This document shows positions 22,901-31,716 of a DNA stretch of 64,000 nucleotides, piece after piece. The position numbers and the translations under genes were made by a program. The notes beneath the pieces were generated by a model, which saw only the letters and a list, made by a program, of their open reading frames with translations, ran no database searches and was not told the origin of the DNA. Source of the stretch: G963555815 sp965249615 [NCBI: bacterium] (GTDB lineage: Bacteria > UBA8248 > JACPRG01); assembly GCA_965249615.1 (NCBI GenBank), contig CBDFMI010000005.1, forward strand, positions 248,001 through 312,000, read 5' to 3'. Each line of letters opens with the position of its first letter. Positions within the stretch are counted from its first letter, which is position 1.

Positions 22901-24682
22901 GTGACTGAATCCCACCCTGTTCCCCAGCGGACCCACTATTGTGGAGAGATCGGCCCGGCGGACGCGGACCACTCTGTCGTGCTGATGGGATGGGCTCAGG
23001 GAAGCCGAGACCACGGGGGGATCATCTTTATCGACCTTCGGGATCGGACTGGCCTCGCTCAGGTCATCGTCGACCCGAGCCGCTGCCCCGAGGCCCACGC
23101 CCTTGCCGAGGGTGTCCGAAGCGAGTACGTCCTCGCCGTCCAGGGGAAAGTGGCCCTTCGCCCCAAGGAATCGATCAACCGGAACCTGCCCACGGGAACC
23201 GTCGAGGTTTTCGTCGATTTTCTGCAGGTCCTCAACCCTGCCAAGACGCCTCCCTTCGCGATAGAAGACGGTGAAATCTCCGAAAATCTTCGTTTGCAGT
23301 ACCGCTATCTGGACCTCCGACGCCCCCAGGTCCAAAAGAACTTCCTCTTGCGCCACCGGGTGCTTCAAGCGGTGCGCTCATTTCTGTCCGAGGAAGGACT
23401 CCTTGAGCTTGAGACCCCGATTCTGACCCGAAGCACACCCGAGGGGGCGAGAGACTATCTCGTTCCGAGCCGCGTCAGCAAGGGAAGATTTTACGCCCTG
23501 CCGCAATCTCCCCAACTCTTCAAGCAGCTCCTTATGGTCTCCGGGTTCGACCGCTACTTTCAGATCTGTCGTTGTTTTCGGGACGAAGATTTGAGGGCGG
23601 ACCGCCAGCCCGAATTCACGCAGATAGACGTAGAGATGTCCTTTGTGAAGCAGGAGGATGTCTTGGAAGTCACCGAGCGGTTGATGGTGGAGCTTTTTAA
23701 AAAATGTCTCGGCGTCGAGATTGAAACTCCTTTTAAGCGTTATTCCCACGGGGAGGCGCTCGCCCTTTTTGGTTCAGACAAACCGGACCTCCGATATAGG
23801 TCCTTGGTGCAAGAAGATGTCACGGACCTCGTGAAAGACACGGACTTCGAGATTTTCAGGAAGGTTGTTAAGGCTGGCGGGAAGGTCAAGGGTTTCTCCG
23901 TGCCAGGACAGGCCGTCGTCTCTCGAAAGAACCTGGATGATCTGACGAAGTTTGCCATCGAACGGAGGGCCGGGGGCCTGGCGTGGATGAAAGTGGAGGA
24001 GGGCGGTTTGACATCGCCCATCGTCAAATTTTTTAAACAGGAAACGCTGGAAGGTCTTAGGCATAGACTCGGGGCGAGCACGGGCGACCTGCTGCTGATG
24101 GTGGCAGATCAACCCGCTGTCACGGATGAAGTCCTCGCCGCGCTCCGCGCCCACGTCGCGGATCTTTATCATCTAAAAACCGACCCCTTTGGATTCGCCT
24201 GGGTGACGGATTTTCCTCTTCTGGAGCGGAACGAGGAGGAAAAGCGTTTTGAGGCAGTCCACCACCCCTTCACGGCCCCGGTGCCCGACGACGTCGCTCT
24301 CTTTGAGACTTCCCCGGAGCGCATCCGTTCCCAGGCCTACGACTTGGTCCTGAACGGTCAGGAGATCGGCGGAGGGAGTATTCGGATCCACCAGCGGGAA
24401 GTGCAGGAACGAATGTTCTCAGCCCTCGGCATTTCGGCCCAGGCGGCCAAAGAGAAATTCGGGTTTCTCCTGGAGGCCCTGGAATACGGGACACCCCCCC
24501 ACGGGGGGATCGCCCTTGGCCTGGACCGCATCGTGGCCATCATGGCGGGCGAGAATTCCATCCGGGATGTCATCCCCTTCCCCAAGACCCAGCGGGCCAT
24601 CGACATGATGGTGGACGCCCCGTCTCCAGTGGGGGAGGACCAGCTTAAGGAGCTGGGGATCGATCTGAAACCTCCGGACTGA
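22901..24682 (+). CDS. aspS: Aspartyl-tRNA synthetase
   Basis: 593 aa, the length of bacterial AspRS, a class IIb synthetase. The N-terminal OB domain binds the anticodon (VVLMGWAQGSRDHGGIIFIDLRDRTG, ~27-52). The class II catalytic core carries FLSEEGLLELETPIL and YFQICRCFRDEDLRADRQPEFTQID. The bacterial GAD insertion lies near ~285-420. Motif 3 is GGIALGLDRIVAIMAG near the C-terminus. The start is GTG with GGAAGG upstream. Discriminating and non-discriminating types cannot be separated here. Confidence 0.95.
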   Translation: MTESHPVPQRTHYCGEIGPADADHSVVLMGWAQGSRDHGGIIFIDLRDRTGLAQVIVDPSRCPEAHALAEGVRSEYVLAVQGKVALRPKESINRNLPTGTVEVFVDFLQVLNPAKTPPFAIEDGEISENLRLQYRYLDLRRPQVQKNFLLRHRVLQAVRSFLSEEGLLELETPILTRSTPEGARDYLVPSRVSKGRFYALPQSPQLFKQLLMVSGFDRYFQICRCFRDEDLRADRQPEFTQIDVEMSFVKQEDVLEVTERLMVELFKKCLGVEIETPFKRYSHGEALALFGSDKPDLRYRSLVQEDVTDLVKDTDFEIFRKVVKAGGKVKGFSVPGQAVVSRKNLDDLTKFAIERRAGGLAWMKVEEGGLTSPIVKFFKQETLEGLRHRLGASTGDLLLMVADQPAVTDEVLAALRAHVADLYHLKTDPFGFAWVTDFPLLERNEEEKRFEAVHHPFTAPVPDDVALFETSPERIRSQAYDLVLNGQEIGGGSIRIHQREVQERMFSALGISAQAAKEKFGFLLEALEYGTPPHGGIALGLDRIVAIMAGENSIRDVIPFPKTQRAIDMMVDAPSPVGEDQLKELGIDLKPPD

Positions 24683-24801
24683 GCATGGATGTGGAGTTGA
24701 GGATCACCCCTTTTGCGGGTTTGCTGAATGACCTGGAGCTGGCTATTGATTTTCGGTGGCAGGACAAAGGTATCCTCTAAATCCCCCGGGGGCCAAATTC
24801 C

Positions 24802-25695
24802 GTGAAGGTGGGTCTGGTTGCCATCGTCGGCAGACCCAACGTGGGCAAGTCCACGCTCCTCAATCGGGTCCTCGGCCGAAAGGTGGCCATCGTCACAAGA
24901 AAGCCCGGGACGACCCGTTTTAAAATAGTCGGGGTCCTGAACACCCCCCAGGCCCAAATGGTCTTCTTTGACACGCCGGGCGCCCCCAGCTTTAACTCCC
25001 TGCTGAACCAATACCTGAAGCGCGAGATCGAGGTGGCGCGCCACGGGGTCGATCTCGTCCTCTTCATGACGGACCCGGCCTCCAAAGCCCGGACCATGGA
25101 TCAAGACGCCCGGATCCTCTCCGAGTCCACTTCCCCGGAGACTCGGACCTATCTCCTGATCAACAAGGTGGATCAGATCCGAAAGGAATCTCTTTTGCCT
25201 CTCATGGAGGCCTATCGGTCCATTTTCCCCTTTCAGGAAGTTTTTCCCATTTCGGCCCGAACCGGCGAAAATGTCCCGGAACTTCTCCAATCCATCCAAA
25301 AGTTTTTGCCCGATGGCTCCCCCTACTATCCCCTCGACGCCCCGAGCGATCAGCCAGAAAGAGAGTTCGCCGCCGAGCTTATTCGGGAACAAATCCTCCG
25401 GACGACGGGACGGGAAATTCCCTATGCCAGCGCCGTGAAAGTGGAGGCCATGGAGGTTTCCGGTGACCGAAATCATCTTCAGATTTTAGCCACTATCTTC
25501 GTCGAGAAGGAGTCTCAGAAGCCCATCCTCATCGGGGCCGGGGGACAGATGGTGAAGCGCATCGGGACAGCTGCCCGCCACTCCCTGGAGAAGGAGCTCG
25601 GCGTCTCGGTCTATTTGGACCTTCAGGTCAAGGTGAGAAGAAATTGGAGTCGGGACGAGCGAGCCCTTCGGGAGCTTGGGCTCGCGCGGGGTTGA
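24802..25695 (+). CDS. era: GTPase Era
   Basis: 297 aa. Era is a ribosome-assembly GTPase that binds the 3' end of 16S rRNA. G1 GRPNVGKS (~10-17), the RKPGTTRFKIVG switch region (~33-44), G3 DTPGAP (~57) and G4 NKVD (~121) are present. The KH domain's RNA-binding loop IGAGGQMVKRIGTAAR is at ~243-258. G3 is usually DTPGxH; here Pro replaces His. The start is GTG without a strong ribosome site after a 119-bp gap that holds no other gene. recO follows 3 bp after the stop. Confidence 0.92.
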   Translation: MKVGLVAIVGRPNVGKSTLLNRVLGRKVAIVTRKPGTTRFKIVGVLNTPQAQMVFFDTPGAPSFNSLLNQYLKREIEVARHGVDLVLFMTDPASKARTMDQDARILSESTSPETRTYLLINKVDQIRKESLLPLMEAYRSIFPFQEVFPISARTGENVPELLQSIQKFLPDGSPYYPLDAPSDQPEREFAAELIREQILRTTGREIPYASAVKVEAMEVSGDRNHLQILATIFVEKESQKPILIGAGGQMVKRIGTAARHSLEKELGVSVYLDLQVKVRRNWSRDERALRELGLARG

Positions 25696-25698
25696 AGG

Positions 25699-26439
25699 GT
25701 GCCCCTCTATCGAAGCAAGGCCCTGATCCTTCGCAGGATAAACCTCGGGGAGGCCGACCGCATCCTCACCTTCTTCACGGAGGAGCAGGGCAAGATCCGG
25801 GCCGTGGCGAAGGGGGCCAGGCGGGCCAAAAGCAAATTTGGAGGCACCCTGGAGCCCCTCACCTGCATCCACCTGGTCTACTTTGGGAAAGAGAATGCCG
25901 ATCTTTACCGGGTCAATTCGGCGGACATTCTCCGAAGCTTCGATGGGATCCGCACGGACCTAGATAAATGGAAATACAGCCTCTTTCTCGTCGAGCTCAT
26001 CGACAAACTTTTGAAGGAAAGAGAAACCCTCCCCCCGATATATCGCCTGGCCCTGACACTCCTTGGGGAGATCGAGACCAACGGAAGGACTGAGGAGCAC
26101 CTCATCCTCTTTCAGGCGAAGCTCCTCTCGGCTGTCGGTTACAGACCCAACCTCACCGAGTGCATCAAATGCGGCAAAGATCTCTTCGAGAGGGGAGGGG
26201 TCTTCAGGATGGGGGCACAGGGGATCTCCTGCCCTGCCTGCTCCCCGGGCACCTCCGGCCGCCGCCTCTCCCCGGGCTCCCTTCGTTACCTGGACAGGGT
26301 CACCACGCTGGACAGCAAAAGGGCGATGAGGCTCTCTATTCCAAAGTCCCTTCGCGGTGAGATTCAGCGATTCCTCATCGCCTACGCCATGGAGCACGCC
26401 GGTGTGCGGTTCCAAACCCCGAAATTCTTTGACCTCTAA
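25699..26439 (+). CDS. recO: DNA repair protein RecO
   Basis: 246 aa, typical length. RecO anneals single-stranded DNA and, with RecR, loads RecA past SSB in the RecFOR pathway. The N-terminal OB domain contains ALILRRINLGEADRILTFFTEEQGKIRAVAKGARR (~8-42). The C-terminal helical domain has a four-cysteine zinc site, CIKCGKDLF (~154) and CPACSPG (~176). The start is GTG directly after era, a common pairing. Confidence 0.9.
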   Translation: MPLYRSKALILRRINLGEADRILTFFTEEQGKIRAVAKGARRAKSKFGGTLEPLTCIHLVYFGKENADLYRVNSADILRSFDGIRTDLDKWKYSLFLVELIDKLLKERETLPPIYRLALTLLGEIETNGRTEEHLILFQAKLLSAVGYRPNLTECIKCGKDLFERGGVFRMGAQGISCPACSPGTSGRRLSPGSLRYLDRVTTLDSKRAMRLSIPKSLRGEIQRFLIAYAMEHAGVRFQTPKFFDL

Positions 26440-26529
26440 AGCCTCTGATACAATCCCGAAGGGACGGTGGATGCCGTTTCAGGTTCATTGACCCTTCTTT
26501 GTGGCGACCACAGCGTCAGGGTTTAAATC

Positions 26530-28197
26530 GTGAGAAAAGCAGTTATTGATACGCTAAAAGATGCCTGTCGAAAGGCCAGGGAGGCCGGGAGCCTCTCGGC
26601 GAAGGACGGGGAGATCACCGTCTCCGTCGAGCAGCCCAAGCTGAAGGAGCACGGAGATTTTTCCACCAATCTCGCCCTCCTGCTTGCCCCTGCGGAAAAG
26701 AAGCCCCCCCGGGAAATCGCCTCGCTTCTTTTGAAAGAGATCGGGGACACCCATCCCGTCATTGCCCGTTCGGAGGTGGCGGGCCCGGGGTTCATCAACC
26801 TCTTTTTGAGGCCCGAATTTCTCCTGGAGCGCCTTCGCGAGGTTTTTCGGGCGGGCGAAGACTATGGCCGCTCCAATCTGGGCTCTGGGAAACGGGTTCA
26901 GGTGGAATTCGTGAGCGCGAACCCGACCGGCCCCCTTCACATCGGGCACGGGCGGGGGGCCGTCGTGGGCGATTCTTTGAGCAAACTGTTAGGTTATATC
27001 GGATATGATGTTGAAAAAGAATACTATATAAACGATATGGGAACCCAGATGGAAACCCTGGGCCGCTCCCTTTATCTTCGCTATCAGGAGGTCCTGGGAG
27101 AACAGGTTGAATTTCCAGAAGACGCCTATCAGGGCCAATACCTGGTCGATCTGGCTCAAGAGGTTTTTCGAGAAGAGGGTCAAAAATATCTTCAGGAAAC
27201 GCCGGAGGAGGCCGTCCGAGCCCTCGCCGAGTGGGCTGGACGTTCGATTTTGGCCGACATCCAGGCCACGCTGGAGCGGTTCGGCGTCCACTTCGACAAG
27301 TGGTTCAGCGAGAAGACGCTCGCCGAGACGGGTGCCCTTGAGGCGGCCATTTCAGAACTCAAGAAGGGGGGCCAGGCCTATGAGGAGGAGGGGGCCCTTT
27401 GGCTTCGAACCCAATCTTTTGGTGACGAAAAAGATCGCGTCGTCGTTCGAAGTGACGGCCGTCCCACTTATCTGGCGTCTGATATCGCCTACCACCAAGA
27501 CAAGTTCCGCCGGGGCTTTGACCGGCTGATCAACATCTGGGGGGCCGACCACCACGGGTATGTGCCCCGCCTGAAGGCCCTGGTTCAGATGATGAACCAT
27601 CCCCCCGAGGCCCTAGAAATCCTCCTGGTTCAGCTTGTCAATCTGAAGCGCGGGGAGGAGCAGATCTCCATGTCCACACGGGCGGGGAAATTCGCGTCTC
27701 TCTCAGAGGTGCTTGAGGAGGTGGGGGCCGACGCCACGCGCTTCTTTCTGCTCACCCGCCGGTGTGACAGCCATCTGGATTTTGACATGGAGTTGGCCAA
27801 AAAGGCCTCTAACGAGAACCCTGTCTACTACGTGCAGTACGCCCACGCGAGGATCTGCAGCGTCTTCAAGCAGGCAGCGGAGCGGGGCATTTCTTTGCCC
27901 GACCCTGAGACAGCAGACCTTTCCCCACTAAAGCTTCCAGAGGAATGGGTCCTCATCAAGGCCATTCTGGGATTCCCCGATCTGGTAGAGGGGGCGGCCA
28001 AAACCCTCGAGCCCCACCGCCTGACTTTTTATCTGGTGGATCTGGTCGGGACGTTTCACAGCTATTACAACCACCACCGGATCATCTCCGATGACCCCGC
28101 CCTCACGGCCGCCAGGCTCTATCTCGTCACCTGCCTGGGGCAGGCCCTTCGGTGCGCCCTTCGCATCCTTGGGATTTCGGCCCCTGAGACCATGTGA
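26530..28197 (+). CDS. argS: Arginyl-tRNA synthetase
   Basis: 555 aa class I synthetase charging tRNA-Arg. The Add-1 tRNA-binding domain forms the N-terminus (LKEHGDFSTNLALLLA). The HIGH motif is in SANPTGPLHIGHGRGAVVGD (~133-152). The usual KMSKS loop is replaced by EQISMSTRAGKFASLSEVLEEVGAD (~378-402), as in many ArgRS enzymes. The anticodon-binding DALR domain closes the protein (NPVYYVQYAHARICSVF). The start is GTG. A sigma-70 promoter for lipA follows the gene. Confidence 0.94.
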   Translation: MRKAVIDTLKDACRKAREAGSLSAKDGEITVSVEQPKLKEHGDFSTNLALLLAPAEKKPPREIASLLLKEIGDTHPVIARSEVAGPGFINLFLRPEFLLERLREVFRAGEDYGRSNLGSGKRVQVEFVSANPTGPLHIGHGRGAVVGDSLSKLLGYIGYDVEKEYYINDMGTQMETLGRSLYLRYQEVLGEQVEFPEDAYQGQYLVDLAQEVFREEGQKYLQETPEEAVRALAEWAGRSILADIQATLERFGVHFDKWFSEKTLAETGALEAAISELKKGGQAYEEEGALWLRTQSFGDEKDRVVVRSDGRPTYLASDIAYHQDKFRRGFDRLINIWGADHHGYVPRLKALVQMMNHPPEALEILLVQLVNLKRGEEQISMSTRAGKFASLSEVLEEVGADATRFFLLTRRCDSHLDFDMELAKKASNENPVYYVQYAHARICSVFKQAAERGISLPDPETADLSPLKLPEEWVLIKAILGFPDLVEGAAKTLEPHRLTFYLVDLVGTFHSYYNHHRIISDDPALTAARLYLVTCLGQALRCALRILGISAPETM

Positions 28198-28213
28198 GGA
28201 GATCTTGCCCCAC

Positions 28214-28242
28214 TTGACAGGGTAGGGGGGGGAGACTAACAT
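28214..28242 (+). promoter_or_regulatory. Sigma-70-type promoter upstream of lipA
   Basis: Perfect TTGACA (28214-28219), 17-bp spacer, TAACAT (28237-28242; 4 of 6 consensus). It lies 45 bases before the lipA start. Confidence 0.7.
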
Positions 28243-28287
28243 TAATAAAGGTCTAAGGACCCTAACTCCGTGATTTAAAAGGGAAAA

Positions 28288-29199
28288 ATGGCCGAGCGCT
28301 TTCCTCCCTGGCTTCGAAAGAAGCTGAGCTTCTCCGAGCAGACCCACGCCCTAAAACTCTTGATGCGAAAGAAGCGTCTCCACACGGTGTGTGAGGAGGC
28401 CCACTGTCCCAATCTGTTTGAATGCTGGTCCAAGCCGACGGCCACCTTCATGATCTTGGGCGATGTGTGCACCAGAAAGTGCGGCTTTTGCGCCGTCGCC
28501 ACCGGGCGGCCCCGAGCGGTCGATGCAGAGGAGCCCCGCCACGTCGCAGAGGCCGCTGCGGAGATGGGGCTTCGCCACGTCGTCGTCACTTCGGTGGACC
28601 GGGACGAGCTCCCCGACAGGGGGGCCGATCAATTCGTCCAGACCATCCGGGCGCTCAGAGAGTTGCTCCCGTCGGCCACTGTTGAAGTCCTGACGCCGGA
28701 TTTTCGCGGGAAGCCCTCTGCCATTGACCAGGTCATTGAGGCCCGGCCCGACATTTTCAACCACAACCTGGAGACGGTCCCCCGCCTCTACCGCAGGGTG
28801 CGTCTGGGGGCCGACTATCGGTGGTCTCTCATGCTCCTGGAGCGGGTCGCGCGCGCGGGTCTCTCCATTACCAAGTCAGGAATCATGTTGGGACTTGGGG
28901 AAGAAGAAGAGGAAATACTTCAGACGATGAGGGATTTGCGGGAGGCGGGCTGCCAGGTCCTCACCATGGGCCAGTACCTTCAGCCGACGCGGGACCACCT
29001 TCCCGTCGAAGAATTTGTCCATCCCGACCGTTTCGCTGAGTATGAGAGGGCTGGTTTCGCCATAGGATTTGACTTTGTGGCCTCCGGTCCCTTTGTTCGA
29101 AGCTCTTTCAATGCTGAGGCCACCTATCTTGCCCTGAAGGACCGGCTGGCCGGCCAGGCGGGGGTGGCTCCCGCGGCATCAGCCCCTGTGGCCTGTTGA
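28288..29199 (+). CDS. lipA: Lipoyl synthase
   Basis: 303 aa radical-SAM enzyme that inserts two sulfurs into octanoylated E2 or H proteins. Both iron-sulfur sites are present: the auxiliary cluster Cys35-x4-Cys40-x5-Cys46 (CEEAHCPNLFEC) and the radical-SAM Cys61-x3-Cys65-x2-Cys68 (CTRKCGFC). The C-terminal RSSFNAE supplies the third auxiliary-cluster ligand, Ser. Neighbouring signatures VVTSVDRDELPDRG and GIMLGLGEEEEE are typical. It serves the pyruvate dehydrogenase complex whose E1 subunits lie 13 kb upstream; lipB is not in the window. Confidence 0.96.
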   Translation: MAERFPPWLRKKLSFSEQTHALKLLMRKKRLHTVCEEAHCPNLFECWSKPTATFMILGDVCTRKCGFCAVATGRPRAVDAEEPRHVAEAAAEMGLRHVVVTSVDRDELPDRGADQFVQTIRALRELLPSATVEVLTPDFRGKPSAIDQVIEARPDIFNHNLETVPRLYRRVRLGADYRWSLMLLERVARAGLSITKSGIMLGLGEEEEEILQTMRDLREAGCQVLTMGQYLQPTRDHLPVEEFVHPDRFAEYERAGFAIGFDFVASGPFVRSSFNAEATYLALKDRLAGQAGVAPAASAPVAC

Positions 29200-29266
29200 G
29201 GAGTTCAAGGCGTCGCAGGGAAAGCTTCTCCGGTCATTGGCTTCCACTTAAATAAGAAGTGAAAAG

Positions 29267-30583
29267 ATGAAGGCCTTTCAGGTCGGACTTATCGGTTTCG
29301 GCACCGTGGGGACAGGTCTTGTCCAGGTCCTTCAGGAGGACGCCTGCGAGATCGAGCGCCGGGTGGGTTTCCCCATCCGCGTCCGCCGGATCGCTGACCT
29401 GGATACGACTCGGGACCGCGGTGTTCCCCTTGAACCCGGCGTCCTCTCCAACGATGTGGACGCTCTCCTCTCGGACCCCGAGGTAGACCTGGTGGTGGAG
29501 GTGATCGGGGGGTACGAACCCGCCCGCACATTCCTCCTTCGGGCCATCGAAGCCGGAAAGCCTGTCGTCACGTCCAATAAGGCTCTCCTTGCAGTCCACG
29601 GCGAGGAGATTTTTGCCGCCGCGGCCAAACAGGGGGTGGATATCGGTTTCGAAGGCGCCGTCGGGGGCGCCATTCCGATTATCCGGGCCGTCAAGGAGGG
29701 TTTCTCTGCCAACGTCATCGAAGCCGTCTTCGGGATTGTGAACGGGACGGCCAATTACATCCTCACCCGGATGACCGATGACGGCGGGGACTTTGACGCC
29801 GTTCTCGAGGAGGCCCAGGCGCAGGGCCTTGCGGAGGCGGACCCCACCTTTGATGTGGACGGGATCGACTCTGCTCACAAGATCGCCATCCTCGCCAATC
29901 TGTGCTTTGGGACCCCCCTTCAGATGGAGGACGTCCTGATCGAGGGGATCCGCCGGATCAAGCCCGTTGATATTGACTTTGCGCGGCAACTCGGCCATCG
30001 CATCAAGCTCCTGGTCCTCGCCAAAAGGGTGGGAGAGGAGCTCGATGTCCGGGTCTGCCCCACGATGATCCCCGAGGCCCATCTCATCTCCCAAGTCAAT
30101 GGGTCTTATAATGCGATCTACATCAAGGGGGACAAGGCGGACCCCAATATGCTGATTGGCCGGGGGGCGGGCTCCCTTCCCACGGGTTCCGCCGTTGCCG
30201 CAGACGTCATCGAGATCGCCCGAAATCTCCAGAGCGGGAAAGGGGGACGGGTCCCTCTCCTTTCCTATAGTCCGAAGGCACGAGTCCCCTTGAAGGTTCG
30301 TCCTCACTCGGAGATCGTGACCTCTTACTATCTCAGGATCACCGTGGAAGATCGCCCCGGCGTCCTCTCAACCATCTCGGGCATCCTCGGACGGCACTCT
30401 ATCAGTATTCAGACTGTTATCCAGAAGGGGAGACGGGAGAAGGGACACGTTCCCCTGGTCATGCTGACTCACGAAGCCCGGGAGGGCGATATCCAGGACA
30501 CCCTGAAAGAGATCGACTGCCTGGACGTGGTAAATGCCCCGACGATGCTGATCCGCGTGGAGAGCGGCGAGGGGCAGATGTGA
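29267..30583 (+). CDS. hom: Homoserine dehydrogenase (with ACT domain)
   Basis: 438 aa. It reduces aspartate semialdehyde to homoserine with NAD(P)H. The N-terminal nucleotide-binding GLIGFGTVGTG is at ~5-15. The catalytic domain has EGAVGGAIPIIRAVKEGF (~128-145) and GLAEADPTFDVDGIDSAHKIAIL (~186-208). A C-terminal ACT domain (ITVEDRPGVLSTISGILGRHSISI, ~360-383) implies feedback control, usually by threonine. First gene of a five-gene aspartate-pathway block; its stop overlaps the threonine synthase start. A weak hairpin (CACTT/AAGTG) lies just before its start. Confidence 0.94.
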   Translation: MKAFQVGLIGFGTVGTGLVQVLQEDACEIERRVGFPIRVRRIADLDTTRDRGVPLEPGVLSNDVDALLSDPEVDLVVEVIGGYEPARTFLLRAIEAGKPVVTSNKALLAVHGEEIFAAAAKQGVDIGFEGAVGGAIPIIRAVKEGFSANVIEAVFGIVNGTANYILTRMTDDGGDFDAVLEEAQAQGLAEADPTFDVDGIDSAHKIAILANLCFGTPLQMEDVLIEGIRRIKPVDIDFARQLGHRIKLLVLAKRVGEELDVRVCPTMIPEAHLISQVNGSYNAIYIKGDKADPNMLIGRGAGSLPTGSAVAADVIEIARNLQSGKGGRVPLLSYSPKARVPLKVRPHSEIVTSYYLRITVEDRPGVLSTISGILGRHSISIQTVIQKGRREKGHVPLVMLTHEAREGDIQDTLKEIDCLDVVNAPTMLIRVESGEGQM

Positions 30584-31716
30584 TGGCGGAAGGGGCGGGT
30601 GTCCGGCGGGCGGGTATGGCTCCCTCCCATGAGGCCATTCTTCCCTGGCCGGGGGTCATTGAGCGGTATCGAGAATTTTTGCCCGTTGACGAAAAAACCC
30701 CGGTGGTCACCCTTCTGGAGGGCAACACCCCTCTTCTTCCCGCAAGGCGTCTCGCCGAAAAACTCGGCTGTGATAATCCCATCTGGCTCAAGTTGGAGGG
30801 TCTGAACCCGACTGCGTCCTTCAAGGATCGGGGGATGACCGTGGCCGTGTCGAAGGCCGTGGAGGCGGGCTCCCGGGCCGTCATCTGCGCTTCGACGGGC
30901 AATACCGCCGCCTCTACCGCCGCCTACGCGGCCCGGGCGGGTCTTGAGGCCGTGGTCGTTATCCCCAGGGGAAAGACGGCCTTGGGCAAGCTCACGCAGG
31001 CCATGATCCACGGCGCGCGCGTCCTTCAACTGGAGGGAAGCTTTGACGAGGCTTTTCGGATCGTAAAAGACCTTGCGGCCCGCCATCCCATCACCCTCGT
31101 CAATTCCATCAACCCCTTTCGTTTGGAAGGGCAAAAGACGGCCGCCTTTGAGATCTGCGAGGCCCTGGGAGACCGGGCCCCCGACCTTCACTTCATCCCG
31201 GTCGGAAATGCGGGGAACATCACGGCCTACTGGAAAGGCTATCGGGAGTTTCACTCCTGCGGCCGTTCAAACTCCCTTCCCAAGATGCGAGGTTTTCAGG
31301 CGGAGGGGGCGGCCCCCATTGTCCGGGGAAAAATAGTCGAAGAACCCGAGACCGTCGCCTCGGCCATCCGGATAGGAAACCCGGCCAGCTGGCAGGAGGC
31401 CGTCACGGCCGCGGAGGAATCGGGGGGCTTCATCGACATGGTCTCGGACGATGAGATCATCGCCGCCTACAGTCTCCTCGCCTCTTCAGAGGGGACCTTT
31501 GCGGAGCCGGCCTCGGCTGCCTCGGTGGCGGGCTTGGCAAAAGACGTGCGCCTCGGCCGCCTGCCGAAAGGGGCAACGGTGGTCTGCACCATCACCGGTC
31601 ATGGCCTGAAGGATCCCGACACGGTCCTTCGGGCAGCGGCCAAGCCGGCCTCCCTGCCGGCGGACCTGGAGGCGGTAGAGGAACACCTCGGTCTTCGGGG
31701 GAGCTCCGGGGGATGA
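30583..31716 (+). CDS. thrC: Threonine synthase
   Basis: 377 aa PLP enzyme converting O-phosphohomoserine to threonine. The PLP lysine lies in NPTASFKDRGMT (~74-85); the phosphate-binding loop is STGNTAASTAAYAARAG and a later IPVGNAGN. The length and sequence fit the shorter bacterial/archaeal type. The ATG at 30583 shares a base with the hom stop; GTG 30580 would add one residue. It needs phosphohomoserine, yet no ThrB-type kinase is present; the next gene is the candidate supplier. Confidence 0.93.
   Translation: MAEGAGVRRAGMAPSHEAILPWPGVIERYREFLPVDEKTPVVTLLEGNTPLLPARRLAEKLGCDNPIWLKLEGLNPTASFKDRGMTVAVSKAVEAGSRAVICASTGNTAASTAAYAARAGLEAVVVIPRGKTALGKLTQAMIHGARVLQLEGSFDEAFRIVKDLAARHPITLVNSINPFRLEGQKTAAFEICEALGDRAPDLHFIPVGNAGNITAYWKGYREFHSCGRSNSLPKMRGFQAEGAAPIVRGKIVEEPETVASAIRIGNPASWQEAVTAAEESGGFIDMVSDDEIIAAYSLLASSEGTFAEPASAASVAGLAKDVRLGRLPKGATVVCTITGHGLKDPDTVLRAAAKPASLPADLEAVEEHLGLRGSSGG

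Noticed and set aside
27661-27720. ArgRS lacking a KMSKS motif as a sign of a defective enzyme
   Set aside because: Many ArgRS enzymes have the MSTRAG-type loop in place of KMSKS; this is a family trait.
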